The translations under genes were made by a program, and so were the position numbers. The notes under the pieces are model-generated. The model did not search any database. It was not told the origin of the DNA and worked only from the letters and a program-made list of their open reading frames with translations. Shown here one piece after another: positions 1 through 9,191 of a stretch of DNA of 64,000 nt (positions are counted from its first letter, which is position 1; every line of letters begins with the position of its first letter). Source of the stretch: Nostoc sp. PCC 7524 (lineage in GTDB: Bacteria; Cyanobacteriota; Cyanobacteriia; Cyanobacteriales; Nostocaceae); contig NC_019684.1 of the NCBI RefSeq assembly GCF_000316645.1, positions 5,306,001 through 5,370,000 on the forward strand, given 5' to 3'.

Positions 1-47
1 ATAATGTGGATAAGTATTCTTTCTCTATTCACATCAGATAAACAGCC

Positions 48-515
48 ATGAGAGAAACACAAAACCAACAAATGCGTATCTGGGCTATGTTGTGTCATCT
101 CTCAGCGTTATTAGCATGGATACTTTTATTTACCTTAGTCTACTTAGGTATTCCTTTATTCTTGCCCCTAAATATTTTAGTACCGTTAATCATTTGGCAG
201 TTACGAAAAGTCAAATATTCCTGGGTTGATTTTCAAGGTAAAGAATCTCTGAATTTTCAGATTTCACTAACCTTTTATACTGTAGTTGTCATAATTATAT
301 CGTTATTATTAGTGCTAGCGAGTTGTGGTATTGCAGTCACTACTAACGGTGAAATTAATGAAGTCAACACAGTTTTAGACAGCCTGATATTTATTTGGGT
401 GTATTTTATGGCTGCCTTATTATTATTACAATTATTTTTAGTAACTTTTGCCGCCAGGAAAGCATATAGTGGTGAACATTATCGCTATCCCTTTACAATG
501 CGATTCTTAAGGTAA
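48..515 (+). CDS. DUF4870 (Tic20-like) small membrane protein
   Basis: 155-residue integral membrane protein. The N-terminus runs MRIWAMLCHLSALLAW, followed by a hydrophobic stretch, the short loop around YSWVDFQGKESLNFQ, two more hydrophobic stretches and a basic C-terminus. The order 'cytoplasmic start, helix, H-x-x-Q/E-x-L-N-F-Q type loop, two helices' is that of the DUF4870/Tic20-like family, small proteins of unknown role. Here the loop reads DFQGKESLNFQ, which is the family hallmark. The ATG at 48 follows a weak upstream purine run. It stands alone; the next gene starts 185 bases later after a GC-rich repeat piece (about 536-570) that recurs near 18250. Function is unknown. Confidence 0.75.
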   Translation: MRETQNQQMRIWAMLCHLSALLAWILLFTLVYLGIPLFLPLNILVPLIIWQLRKVKYSWVDFQGKESLNFQISLTFYTVVVIIISLLLVLASCGIAVTTNGEINEVNTVLDSLIFIWVYFMAALLLLQLFLVTFAARKAYSGEHYRYPFTMRFLR

Positions 516-700
516 GAGTGCAAGAGGTGTAAGGGTACGGAGCCGAGACGCTCCGCCTCCGGTAAGGTAACAGTAGCGCAAATGAGAATAAACCATTGCC
601 TATTGCAAGAGTGCCTATTGCCTTCTAACTAATGACTATTTCCCCTTTTTTCTGTATGCTGACTTATGAAATACAGAGTAATTTTTAAGCAGTAGGATAT

Positions 701-1816
701 ATGGTTTCAGGCTTACAAACAAGTCAGGGTAACATTGGTGTAGCAATTGTTGGTACTGGATTCGGTCAAAAAGTTCACATACCTGCATTCAATGCCCACC
801 ATCGTACAGAAATAGTTGCTGTTTATCATCGCGATATTAATAAAGCTAAAACCATTGCCGCAGCTAATAATATTCCCCATGCTTGTGACAATCTTACTGA
901 TGTTCTAGCTTTACCAGCCGTGCAAGCAGTCAGCATCTCTACACCGCCTTTTCTCCACTACGAAATGGCAAAACAAGTTTTACAAGCAGGTAAACATTTA
1001 TTACTAGAAAAACCCGTAACTTTAAATGTAGCTGAAGCGCAAGAATTGTATCAATTAGCCCAAGCAAAAGGGGTGATTGCTACTGTAGATTTTGAGTTTC
1101 GCTTTGTTCCAGCGTGGCAATTTTTTGCTGAATTATTAACATCAGGCTATGTCGGCAACCAACGCTTAATTAGAATTGATTGGTTAGGTTCTTCTCGTGC
1201 CGATACTTCCCGCCCTTGGAATTGGTATTCTTCCCAAGAGAAAGGCGGCGGTGCATTGGGTTCTTTGGGTTCTCACGCCTTTGATTATATTTACTGGCTG
1301 TTTGGGGCAGTTAAGAGATTAAATGCCCATTTGACTACTGCTATTCCGGCACGGCTTGAACCTGCTAGTGGGGAATTAAAGCCAGTAGAGACAGACGACA
1401 CCTGTCTGTTGTCTTTGGAATTAGCCAATGGTACACCTTGCCAAGTTGCTATCAGTGCAGTGGTTCATGCTTGCCGTACACATTGGTTAGAAGTGTATGG
1501 CGATCGCGGTACTCTAGTTTTAGGCAGCGATAACCAAAAAGATTATATCCACGGATTTAAGGTTTGGGGTTCTCAAGCAACCCAACCCCTCCAAGAAATC
1601 GAAATTCCCCAAAGATTCCTATTTCCTCAACATTACCCTGATGGACGCATTTGTGCATTTCTCCGGGTAGTTAACCAATGGGTACAAGGAATTGATACCC
1701 AAACCCCAACAGTACCATCTCTGCGCGAAGGGGTTTATTCCCAGCTATTAATGGATTTATCTCATCACTCTCACACCACTTCAACCTGGGTAGATGTGCC
1801 AAATTTAGAAATATAG
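701..1816 (+). CDS. Gfo/Idh/MocA family NAD(P)-dependent oxidoreductase
   Basis: 371 residues, the usual length for the family. The N-terminal Rossmann fold carries the dinucleotide motif VAIVGTGFGQ (about residues 13-22), and the family signature EKPV lies in HLLLEKPVTLN (about residue 107), where the Lys acts with the cofactor. The C-terminal half is the alpha/beta substrate domain, with GGGALGSLGSHAFDYIYWL fitting the conserved G-x-H-x-x-D helix. Proteins of this type oxidise or reduce sugar or inositol derivatives or bilins. The substrate cannot be told from sequence. Single gene, ending against a heptamer repeat tract. Confidence 0.9.
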   Translation: MVSGLQTSQGNIGVAIVGTGFGQKVHIPAFNAHHRTEIVAVYHRDINKAKTIAAANNIPHACDNLTDVLALPAVQAVSISTPPFLHYEMAKQVLQAGKHLLLEKPVTLNVAEAQELYQLAQAKGVIATVDFEFRFVPAWQFFAELLTSGYVGNQRLIRIDWLGSSRADTSRPWNWYSSQEKGGGALGSLGSHAFDYIYWLFGAVKRLNAHLTTAIPARLEPASGELKPVETDDTCLLSLELANGTPCQVAISAVVHACRTHWLEVYGDRGTLVLGSDNQKDYIHGFKVWGSQATQPLQEIEIPQRFLFPQHYPDGRICAFLRVVNQWVQGIDTQTPTVPSLREGVYSQLLMDLSHHSHTTSTWVDVPNLEI

Positions 1817-1819
1817 GTA

Positions 1820-1904
1820 GGTGACAGGTTACAGGTTACAGGTTACAGGTTACAGGTTACAGGTTACAGGTTAAAGGTTACAGGTTACAGGTGACAGGTT
1901 ACAG
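1820..1904. repeat. Heptanucleotide tandem repeat (GGTTACA)n
   Basis: About 12 near-perfect units of GGTTACA with a few GTGACA and TTAAAGG variants. This is the short tandemly repeated repetitive (STRR) DNA typical of heterocystous cyanobacteria. It starts three bases after the stop codon of the oxidoreductase gene. Confidence 0.95.
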
Positions 1905-2056
1905 GGAACAAAGGTAATGAGTAGAGGGTGGCTGAAAAATAAAGTTTTCTATAGGAATTATCAAGTTGATTGGCGGTTAATCAGCAGCAAGTAGTGATAA
2001 ATTCGTTTCAACGCTTCATTGCGGACTAAACGAAGTGGATACAAATTAGTATAAAT

Positions 2057-2401
2057 ATGCCCTTTTATCCAATTGATACAAATAAGCAAAAATTACATTG
2101 CTTCAATCATGGTGATTTTACCGATGACATCCCACCTCTGCTAAGAAATGATTCTGAAGAAATTGATTCAGATCATGAAGTGATTGATTTAAGTGTATTA
2201 GTTACTTTTTCTCATGAGTGGTGGATTCAACAAGCCCAGCAGACTTTTCGGGAATTAAATTTTGACGCACACCTAGCAGTCTGTGAAGCAGAGGTGAAAC
2301 ATGGTATTAGCGCCAGTTTAGATGTCATGCCCCATCCTGAACCAGTAACGGACATGACGATTTATAATTTAAACGCGATTTTGGATGGATTGATTGATTG
2401 A
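2057..2401 (+). CDS. Hypothetical protein, 114 residues
   Basis: Small acidic soluble protein with no membrane segment or signal peptide. It contains VLVTFSHEWWIQQAQQTF in the middle and ends in a short helix NLNAILDGLID. I do not recognise the family. The ATG at 2057 lies shortly after an AT-rich stretch with only weak ribosome-binding potential. It stands alone between the STRR tract and a palindromic repeat, which could serve as its transcription end. Codon use looks like the neighbours, so I take it as a real gene, but this rests on the open frame alone. Confidence 0.5.
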   Translation: MPFYPIDTNKQKLHCFNHGDFTDDIPPLLRNDSEEIDSDHEVIDLSVLVTFSHEWWIQQAQQTFRELNFDAHLAVCEAEVKHGISASLDVMPHPEPVTDMTIYNLNAILDGLID

Positions 2402-2414
2402 ATAGGCACATTAT

Positions 2415-2477
2415 TAGGGTGCATCAGATGTCAAAAGTCTGTACATTTTTACCGAAATTTCCCTCTGACGCACCCTA
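2415..2477. repeat. Dispersed palindrome, AGGGTGCRTCAG family, copy A
   Basis: Ends AGGGTGCATCAGA and TCTGACGCACCCT form a 13-bp imperfect inverted repeat around a ~35-nt centre. The same ends recur at 16293-16356 and 61620-61681. It lies between two convergent genes, so it may act as a two-way terminator. Confidence 0.8.
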
Positions 2478-2578
2478 TCAGAGAATAAATTTCTCACCTA
2501 AAATGACATAGCAACCAGAAATTATCTCAAATTTCTGATTGCTACTAGAGGTTTTTAAGTTCTTAGACTGGTCGGTAA

Positions 2579-4477
2579 CTACAACTTAGTCCCGCATTCA
2601 GAACAGAATTTATGATCATGGGCATTGGTTGTACCGCAATTGCTGCAATAAACTGGTTCTACACTGGCTTTCGGTGGTTGCTTGGGTAAACCAATCATTT
2701 GAGCATTGCTCTTACCAGGGGCTACCATTGGATAACAGTTCTCGTCTTTGGTGACATGAACATCCAAAATTACAGGGCCATTGTGGGCTAACATTTCAGC
2801 GATCGCATCTTTTAATTGCTCACGCTTAGTCACTATTATCCCCTTAATTCCATAGGCTTTTGCCAAAAACTCAATATCTGGCATCCCCACTTCCATATTT
2901 GAACATGAGTAGCGTTCGCCGTGGAAGGCTTGTTGCCACTGGCGTACCATCCCTTGCCAGCCGTTATTGATAATTATTGTCTTGACATTAATGCCATATT
3001 GTGCGGCAGTTCCCAATTCTTGCAAACACATTTGGAAACTAGCATCACCACTAATACAGACGACTTCATCATTAGGGAATGCTACTTTAGCACCAATAGC
3101 CGCAGGCAAGCCAAAACCCATTGTTCCTAAACCGGCGCTAGAAATCCAGCGTCGAGGGCCATTCTTGAGGAATTGGGCTGACCACATTTGATGTTGACCT
3201 ACATCTGTAGTGTAGAAAGCATGGGGTGCTTGACGGCCAACTTCTACAATTACCTCTTGGGGTGAGATGCTGTCAGGATGTTGGGGTACTACTAAGGGAT
3301 ACTCTTCACGCCAACGGTTAATCAGGTTGAGCCATTCTGTGGTTTGGTTGGGTGTACTTTTGGCACCGATTTGTTTGCAGCGACGCAACAAGTCAATTAA
3401 CACCTTCCGCACATCACCAACTATGGGTACTTCTGGGACGCGATTTTTACCTACTTCTGCGGGATCGATGTCGATGTGAATAACTTTGGCACGGGAGGCA
3501 AATTCATCTAATTTACCTGTTACGCGGTCATCAAACCTGGCACCCACGCAAATCAGCAAATCACAATCCGTTACCGCAAAGTTGGCGTAGGCGGTGCCGT
3601 GCATTCCCAACATTCCCAAAGATAGGGGATGATGTTCATCAAAAGCACCGATACCCATTAAGGTAGTTGTGACGGGGATATTAAATAGCTCTGCTAGTTC
3701 TTGAATTTCTGTGTGTGCGCCAGATGCGATCGCACCCCCACCAACATATAGTAGAGGACGACGGCTGTCTTGAATTAACTGAATCGCCGCATTGATTTGT
3801 TTGGGATTGCCCTTCACTGTAGGACGATAACCCCGTAACTTGACTGTACCTGGTTCTACAGGTACATAATCAAATTCTTCAAAAGCCACGTCTTTAGGCA
3901 CATCTATTAACACCGGTCCTGGACGGCCTGTGCTAGCAATGTGAAAAGCCTCAGCTACAATCCGCGCCATGTCAGCCGGATCACGCACTACATAGGAGTG
4001 TTTGACTATTGGTAGAGTAATGCCATAGATATCAGTTTCTTGGAACGCATCCGTACCGATCATTTTCCGTGGTACTTGTCCTGTGACAATCACCATGGGA
4101 ATCGAATCCATGTACGCCGTAGCGATACCTGTCACCAAGTTAGTTGCACCGGGGCCAGAAGTACCAAAGCAGACACCCACTTTGCCAGTAGCGCGGGCAT
4201 AACCATCGGCAGCATGAGCTGCCCCTTGTTCGTGCCTCACGAGAATGTGCTTAATGCGCCCAGTTGCTTCTACTTTGTATAGATCATCATAAATTGGTAG
4301 GATTGCTCCACCAGGATAGCCAAAGATATACTCAACACCGTGGCGCAGAAGGCTATCTAGTAGTGCAGAACCACCAGTTACCCGTTTAGGGGTGACAACT
4401 GATGATGTAGAACTAGCAGACTGGTTGTGTTGCTCTATTTGTGAGGGACTAGTCGGGGAAGGCAAGCTCACAGTCAC
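2579..4477 (-). CDS. ilvB: Acetolactate synthase large subunit with C-terminal zinc ribbon
   Basis: Thiamine-diphosphate enzyme joining two pyruvates, or pyruvate and 2-oxobutyrate, in valine/leucine/isoleucine synthesis. I start it at the GTG at 4477 (632 residues) because a GAGG lies about nine bases upstream and homologues begin near there; an in-frame extension reaches 4534. Seen: the activating Glu in [12 protein letters not shown] (E83), the GTSGPGATN loop, the FAD-binding middle domain, and the diphosphate motif [13 protein letters not shown] through INNGWQG. After the enzyme's normal end ([18 protein letters not shown]) there is a linker and then two CxxC pairs, CSNC and CSEC, within the last 24 residues: a zinc-ribbon tail not part of the core enzyme. 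The regulatory small subunit gene (ilvN) is not in this window. Confidence 0.95.
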   Translation of the reverse strand: MTVSLPSPTSPSQIEQHNQSASSTSSVVTPKRVTGGSALLDSLLRHGVEYIFGYPGGAILPIYDDLYKVEATGRIKHILVRHEQGAAHAADGYARATGKVGVCFGTSGPGATNLVTGIATAYMDSIPMVIVTGQVPRKMIGTDAFQETDIYGITLPIVKHSYVVRDPADMARIVAEAFHIASTGRPGPVLIDVPKDVAFEEFDYVPVEPGTVKLRGYRPTVKGNPKQINAAIQLIQDSRRPLLYVGGGAIASGAHTEIQELAELFNIPVTTTLMGIGAFDEHHPLSLGMLGMHGTAYANFAVTDCDLLICVGARFDDRVTGKLDEFASRAKVIHIDIDPAEVGKNRVPEVPIVGDVRKVLIDLLRRCKQIGAKSTPNQTTEWLNLINRWREEYPLVVPQHPDSISPQEVIVEVGRQAPHAFYTTDVGQHQMWSAQFLKNGPRRWISSAGLGTMGFGLPAAIGAKVAFPNDEVVCISGDASFQMCLQELGTAAQYGINVKTIIINNGWQGMVRQWQQAFHGERYSCSNMEVGMPDIEFLAKAYGIKGIIVTKREQLKDAIAEMLAHNGPVILDVHVTKDENCYPMVAPGKSNAQMIGLPKQPPKASVEPVYCSNCGTTNAHDHKFCSECGTKL

Positions 4478-4710
4478 GATCAAACCTCGGAGGATAGCTA
4501 AGTTAATGCGGGAATTCTGTATTGAATATTTCAATTTTAATGGAAAATTCCACCAAGTTATGCCTGAAATTTCTGTCTTCAGGATGTGGCTAACGTAGAG
4601 ATATCATGGTCAAAACCGACCATACAACATAACTTGTACTTTTAGTTTAGGACGGAAGCAGATGATATTAGTTAATTTTCCCTGACTTATGAGGGATGTG
4701 GGGGAGCTAA

Positions 4711-4748
4711 TGACTATTGCCTATTGCCTATTGCCTATTAACTATTGC
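4711..4748. repeat. STRR heptamer tract (TGCCTAT)
   Basis: Tandem TTGCCTA units at the 3' edge of the MFS gene. The same unit recurs at 62450-62485 and in scattered form near 598-625. Confidence 0.85.
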
Positions 4749-6014
4749 CTAAATTACATCTTGCAAAACTCGACGGGTGTTTTGCCATGCCCAAATACCT
4801 ACAGTTGCAACTACAAAACTCATTCCTACTAAGACAGTTCTCAAGCCTAAAGCATCAGTTAATGGCCCGGTAATGGCTAAAGGTGCCGACAAGGCAATGT
4901 TCACAGCATGATTTTGAAAGCCGAACACTTTACCATACATATTTGGTGGTGTTTGGTGTTGAATGAGGGTTTGCATGGGTACACCGATTAAAGAAGCACC
5001 TATGCCCAACAATGCACAAAGTCCTAAAGCTAGCACGAGATTGTGGGTAAAGGTAAATAGTCCTAAAACCAACGCCATGACTAAGAATCCGATTAAGGGT
5101 AAGGGTTTGTGATGAAATTTATCGCCCCAGTGTCCCAAAATGGCTGCACCCAATACCATCCCTACCCCGGCTGCTGCTAAGAAAAAGCCAAATTGTTTTT
5201 CTTTTAAACCAAAATCTGCGGCTAATCTAATCGCTAAAACCATTAAAGCCGCAAAGACACAATATAAAGTGGTCAGTTGCAGCATGGCATTTAATACCAG
5301 ACGATTTTTTTTGAGATAACGCAAACCTTCCTTTAAATCAGCCCAAGGATCGATTAATGAGCGGCGATCGCTGACAGTTTTGTGTTCTGATTTAAAATCA
5401 ACTAACTGAAAGGCTAGTGCTGACAATAAATATAATCCCGCTACCACTGCTTGTTGACCATAGCCTTCTCCTAACCAAGTCTTCGCCCAACTTAATATCG
5501 GCTCCCCAATGGCAAACCCTACAATTAAAGCCCCCATCATGGTGCTACTGTAGAGAGCATTGGCTGCCATAAAATTTTCTTTGCGTACCAACACAGGAAT
5601 AGCCGCCTGTTCGGCTGGGGCAAAAAACTGGGCTAAGGCAGAAATCGCAAAAGTCAGGATTAAAAATATTAGAAAATCTCGTGGTGCAAAGGCTATTAGT
5701 AATGTCAATATTGCCTGTATGACATCCGAGCCTACTAGGATGAGCTTTTTAGAGAAGCGATCAACAAAAATACCACCCGCAGAACCCAATAAAATTGCTG
5801 GTAGAGTGAACGCCACCATCAAAATTGAGTACATGGAGTTTTGTGCTAAACCCGGAAGCGGTGGGTAATTCTCCAACAAAGCCACCATTAAGACGAAAAA
5901 AACTTTATCTCCTAATTGGGATAGCAACTGTCCCATCCATAGGAGCATAAAATTCCGATTCTTTAGTAGTGCGCCAAACCCGTTATTGACAGCAGCAGGT
6001 TCAGTTGGAAACAT
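4749..6014 (-). CDS. MFS transporter
   Basis: 421 residues with about 12 hydrophobic segments, the normal size for the major facilitator superfamily. It begins FGALLKNRNFMLLWMGQLLSQLGDKVF, the start seen in the EntS/DitE-like exporter branch, and carries the loop FVDRFSKKLILVGSD between helices 2 and 3 in place of the classical GxLaDrxGrrxxl motif A. A second-half equivalent is GHWGDKFHHKPL. A proton-driven drug or metabolite exporter is likely; the substrate is unknown. Single gene; an STRR tract lies just upstream of the start and another at its stop. Confidence 0.9.
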   Translation of the reverse strand: MFPTEPAAVNNGFGALLKNRNFMLLWMGQLLSQLGDKVFFVLMVALLENYPPLPGLAQNSMYSILMVAFTLPAILLGSAGGIFVDRFSKKLILVGSDVIQAILTLLIAFAPRDFLIFLILTFAISALAQFFAPAEQAAIPVLVRKENFMAANALYSSTMMGALIVGFAIGEPILSWAKTWLGEGYGQQAVVAGLYLLSALAFQLVDFKSEHKTVSDRRSLIDPWADLKEGLRYLKKNRLVLNAMLQLTTLYCVFAALMVLAIRLAADFGLKEKQFGFFLAAAGVGMVLGAAILGHWGDKFHHKPLPLIGFLVMALVLGLFTFTHNLVLALGLCALLGIGASLIGVPMQTLIQHQTPPNMYGKVFGFQNHAVNIALSAPLAITGPLTDALGLRTVLVGMSFVVATVGIWAWQNTRRVLQDVI

Positions 6015-6050
6015 GGGTTACGTTGGTATTTTAACTAGGGTAGATGGGGG

Positions 6051-6092
6051 GTGGGGATTGGGGATTGGGGATTGGGGATTGGGAATTGGGGA
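6051..6092. repeat. STRR heptamer tract (GGGGATT)
   Basis: Five to six units of GGGGATT with a GGGAATT variant, in the promoter-side region of the MFS gene. Confidence 0.9.
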
Positions 6093-6205
6093 AGATAAGA
6101 AAGAATTGTTTTGCTTTTCTCCCTTCCTCATCTGCTTAATTATCGTCAGTTCATTGCCCAATATCCTCTATTTCTCACTCCTATGTGCTTATACTGTTTT
6201 CCGGA

Positions 6206-6877
6206 CTATTTTTCTTCATAGTGTTTTAATAATAAATGCAGAAATTCAGCTGCTGTTAGACGGGTTTTGGGGGTGGTAATTTCACCTTGGGAGGAATCTA
6301 CCCACCAGCCTTGTACACTATGTGGCGATCGCCACATAGTTAAATGATCAACTGCTGGCTCTGCATAAAAGTTATCTTGCCCACTACCGAGCAAAGATGA
6401 ACTCCAATGCGTAAAATAATCATGACTGAGCCGATGAATGGGAAATTTCCCCCATAATGGTACTCCCCAGCCATCGATCGCTATAAATGCTTTGACATCA
6501 CCTCCCAAAAGTTGCCATTGCCAAGCTGCGGCGATCGCTCCTACAACACCAGCACTAAAGCTGATGAATATAACTGGCGATTCTAGCCTATGGTGCAGGC
6601 GATCGTGCAGAAACTGCAAAATGTGAAGTGATGATAAAGCCAAAATCCCTGGCACTGGCGCAACTAATATATTCTCTGGACTGGGGATTGGGGACTGGGG
6701 ACTGGGGATTGGGGACTGGGGACTGGGGATTGGGGACTGGAGGGATGTAGCTTTAGCCTCCTGTAGGGTTGAGGATGAGGAGGATTTTAAGTTATCTATG
6801 CTTGGGGATAACCACCCTGAAATAAAGCTTTCAGTTAAATCTGTTTCATGAATTCCAGGACAAATAATTATATTCAT
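6206..6877 (-). CDS. Alpha/beta-hydrolase-like protein with repeat-encoded linker
   Basis: I start at the ATG at 6877 (223 residues, MNIIICPGIHETDLTE), because the open frame upstream of it is itself STRR repeat. Seen: an early strand-turn IICPGIHETD as in lipase-like folds, a possible nucleophile elbow VIFISFSAGVVGA, then AIDGWGVPLWG and a C-terminal His in DHLTMWRSP. The elbow reads F-S-F-S-A-G, not the classical G-x-S-x-G, so activity is uncertain. Residues around 45-65 read SPIPSPQ three times and are encoded by an STRR tract. Related proteins exist in cyanobacteria as uncharacterised hydrolase-like proteins; no substrate can be named. Confidence 0.65.
   Translation of the reverse strand: MNIIICPGIHETDLTESFISGWLSPSIDNLKSSSSSTLQEAKATSLQSPIPSPQSPIPSPQSPIPSPENILVAPVPGILALSSLHILQFLHDRLHHRLESPVIFISFSAGVVGAIAAAWQWQLLGGDVKAFIAIDGWGVPLWGKFPIHRLSHDYFTHWSSSLLGSGQDNFYAEPAVDHLTMWRSPHSVQGWWVDSSQGEITTPKTRLTAAEFLHLLLKHYEEK
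6678..6741. repeat. STRR tract inside a coding region
   Basis: Heptamers GGGGATT/GGGGACT, about nine units, read on the minus strand as SPIPSPQ repeats inside the hydrolase-like gene. Because 3 x 7 = 21 nt, the tract encodes a heptapeptide period without stops. Confidence 0.9.
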
Positions 6878-6903
6878 TAGTTTTTCTCCCCTGCCCCTCT
6901 GCT

Positions 6904-6953
6904 TCCCAATCCCCAGTCCCCATTCCCCATTCCCCAATCCCTACTCCCCAGTC
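6904..6953. repeat. STRR tract upstream of the hydrolase-like gene
   Basis: Run of CCCCAATC/CCCCAGTC/CCCCATT heptamer variants. It creates an in-frame upstream extension of the gene that I treat as non-coding. Confidence 0.85.
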
Positions 6954-7144
6954 TTCCCTATCCAATCTTGTTTAACACTCGGTATCAAGTAATAACACTA
7001 ATATGACTTTTGATATATTATTGTCAATTTTGTAGTTATCCTCTCCGGGGGGATGGGATAATAAATAACTAATTAGTCAAAACTTCAGCTATTTACTAGC
7101 TGCTGATTTTGCTCTCTATTCTGGTTTATATTGAGGAACTCATT

Positions 7145-8263
7145 GTGGTTGCCACACCGGAAAAACTACAAAACACCCAGGAGCATTTATCCAATCAAGA
7201 TCGAGTAGCTGTCTTGCTCATGGGCTATGGCGAAGTCGAAAGCTACGAAGATTTTGCCAACTATAACGAACAGGCTCTCAATCTACTCACAGCCAAATTC
7301 GCACCGGTTCCCACCTGGATTTATCCACCTTTAGCAAAAATATTGGCATTATTTGACCGCCACGAATGGGGACACCAACATCATGATTTTATTTCCCCTC
7401 ATAATGCCATCTTTGAAAAGCAACGAGCTGGAATTGAAGAACAATTACAGGCTAAGTGGGGTAGTAATGTTCAAGTTTTCAAAGCTTTTAACTTCTGCGC
7501 TCCTTTTTTACCAAAACAAGTTTTGGCAGAAATCAAAAACCAAGGCTTTGATAAAATCCTGATTTATCCTCTTTTGGTGGTTGATTCAATTTTTACCAGT
7601 GGAATTGCGATCGAGCAAGTGAACAACGCTCTGGCTGAGACTGCTGAGGGTGAAAACCATTGGCTAAAAGGATTACGTTACATCCCTTCTTTCTATAATG
7701 AGCCGGAGTATATTCACTTAATGGCGCATCTAGTTGAGGAGAAAATTAACGCTGATTTAGCAGCCGCATACTTACCTTCTCAAATTGGCATTGTGTTGAT
7801 GAATCACGGTTGTCCTCACAAAGCCAAAGGTTTCACCTCTGGAATTGACGAAAGTCAAGCTTTGTATGAGTTGGTAAGAGAGGAGTTAATTAACCGTTAT
7901 CCTTTAATTTCGGTAGGTTGGCTCAATCACGATACACCCCTAATTGAATGGACGCAACCAAATACAGAACAAGCAGCTAATAACCTAATTCAATTGGGTG
8001 CAAAAGTGATCATCTTTATGCCCATTGGCTTTGCTACAGAAAACCACGAAACTCTATTAGATGTACACCACATTATTCATGCTTTAGAGAAAAAGCATCC
8101 TGATGTGGATTACGTACAAATGCCTTGTGTTAATAACAATCCAGAGTTTTTAGCGATGGCTGCACAGTGGGCAATTCCCCACATTGCTGAGTTACAGAAT
8201 GAGCAAGCAATGACTGTAAATACACATATATCTAGTCATCATCACCATCACCATCATCATTAA
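7145..8263 (+). CDS. Ferrochelatase-family protein with C-terminal His8 tail
   Basis: 372 residues from the GTG at 7145, which has GAGGA at the right spacing; an in-frame TTG lies at 7109. Two-lobed chelatase fold: N-terminal AVLLMGYGEVESYEDFANY matches the first strand-loop of HemH, NHGCPHKAKGFTSG the lobe carrying the metal-site His (HemH: HG-x-P), and GFATENHETLLDVHHI the conserved acidic/His helix (HemH: SDH-x-ETL). The overall spacing resembles HemH, but the motifs differ enough to suggest a paralogue. It could be a ferrochelatase-like or Ni/Co chelatase or storage protein. The last residues are eight consecutive His after SS, plus a His-rich THISS run: a metal-binding tail. The gene stands alone and ends just before a palindromic repeat. 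Confidence 0.8.
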   Translation: MVATPEKLQNTQEHLSNQDRVAVLLMGYGEVESYEDFANYNEQALNLLTAKFAPVPTWIYPPLAKILALFDRHEWGHQHHDFISPHNAIFEKQRAGIEEQLQAKWGSNVQVFKAFNFCAPFLPKQVLAEIKNQGFDKILIYPLLVVDSIFTSGIAIEQVNNALAETAEGENHWLKGLRYIPSFYNEPEYIHLMAHLVEEKINADLAAAYLPSQIGIVLMNHGCPHKAKGFTSGIDESQALYELVREELINRYPLISVGWLNHDTPLIEWTQPNTEQAANNLIQLGAKVIIFMPIGFATENHETLLDVHHIIHALEKKHPDVDYVQMPCVNNNPEFLAMAAQWAIPHIAELQNEQAMTVNTHISSHHHHHHHH

Positions 8264-8274
8264 AAAGCTGTTAT

Positions 8275-8321
8275 GTAGTAAGGACTTTAGTCCTTTTTTT
8301 CAGCACTGAAGTGCTTACTAC
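8275..8321. repeat. Dispersed palindrome, GTAGTAAG family, copy 1
   Basis: Ends GTAGTAAG and CTTACTAC, with internal GGACTTTAGTCC. Further copies at 18231-18297 and 33822-33871, and a partial one at 52251-52282. It lies between convergent genes and its T-run may help terminate transcription. Confidence 0.85.
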
Positions 8322-8337
8322 AAACCGTCAAAACTCT

Positions 8338-8883
8338 CTAATTTACTCCTCGCAGCTTGCGGGTATTATCTACTAAACTCTGAGCGAATTGATCAAACCT
8401 TTGGGAAAGTTTTTCATCTAACAATTTGCCTTCGGAACTGAAAGCACCATAAGCTTGTCCAATCGCAATTTGCTCCGGAATCACCCAACCATGTACCCAA
8501 CGGACAATTAGGCGCAGATCATTTAAGGCGTTGCTATTAGCTTGTCCTCCCAGTACACTAATCAAACCGGTGACTTTCCCAGACAATTCATCAAAACTCA
8601 TTAAATCAAGAGCATTTTTTAGGACACCACTCACACCGCCATGATATTCAGGTGTCGCTAAAATTAATCCATCGGTATTACTAACAGTATCGCGCAATCT
8701 CTGCACATCTGGATATTCTGGATACTCTTTACCACCATTACAGAATGGTAAGTTTAGTTGGCGTAAATCTAAAATCTCGACATCTGCACCTATGGCTTCT
8801 AGTCTTTGTGCTGCTATTTGCAAAGCCAACTGGGTGTAAGAGTTGGCTCTTAAACTACCACCAATACCAACAATTTTCACCAT
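8338..8883 (-). CDS. NADPH-dependent FMN reductase family protein
   Basis: 181 residues, flavodoxin-like fold. Seen: VGIGGSLRANSYTQLAL (residues 4-20), the FMN phosphate loop of this family, and TPEYHGGVSGVLKNALDLM (about 77-95), the second flavin-binding signature. It transfers electrons from NAD(P)H to flavin, quinones, azo dyes or metals; relatives include ArsH and ChrR-type reductases, and the exact substrate is not readable. Cytosolic. Transcribed away from ftsH. Confidence 0.9.
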   Translation of the reverse strand: MVKIVGIGGSLRANSYTQLALQIAAQRLEAIGADVEILDLRQLNLPFCNGGKEYPEYPDVQRLRDTVSNTDGLILATPEYHGGVSGVLKNALDLMSFDELSGKVTGLISVLGGQANSNALNDLRLIVRWVHGWVIPEQIAIGQAYGAFSSEGKLLDEKLSQRFDQFAQSLVDNTRKLRGVN

Positions 8884-9191
8884 AACCTACCTAATAGTTA
8901 AAAAAATACTAAAATGCGAAGTCATTATGACTATGTTTATAATCTTAACGATTTATTTCACCACAGTCAAATTACTAGAAATTTAGTATTGGAGAGAGAT
9001 GAGTGCTGATTAGGGCATTTCTCCTTTTCTCCCCTGCTTTTTACCCAATCCCCAATCCCTTTGCCTTCTTAATTTGAATGTGGGAGTTAGACTAGATTAG
9101 ACAGCAGTGACTACGAGTTATTGCAATTTTTGCTAGAAGAGTAGGCATAAACCAAAGCTCGGCCTATGGCAGCAGACAAAGGGTAATTGTT
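8884..9191. other. Divergent promoter region between FMN reductase and ftsH
   Basis: 308 bases without a gene. It holds a short CCCCAATC STRR remnant near 9050 and AT-rich promoter-like sequence for both genes, but no site I can name with confidence. Confidence 0.5.

Noticed and set aside
1820..1904. CRISPR-like array
   Set aside because: 7-bp units without spacers; these are STRR heptamers.
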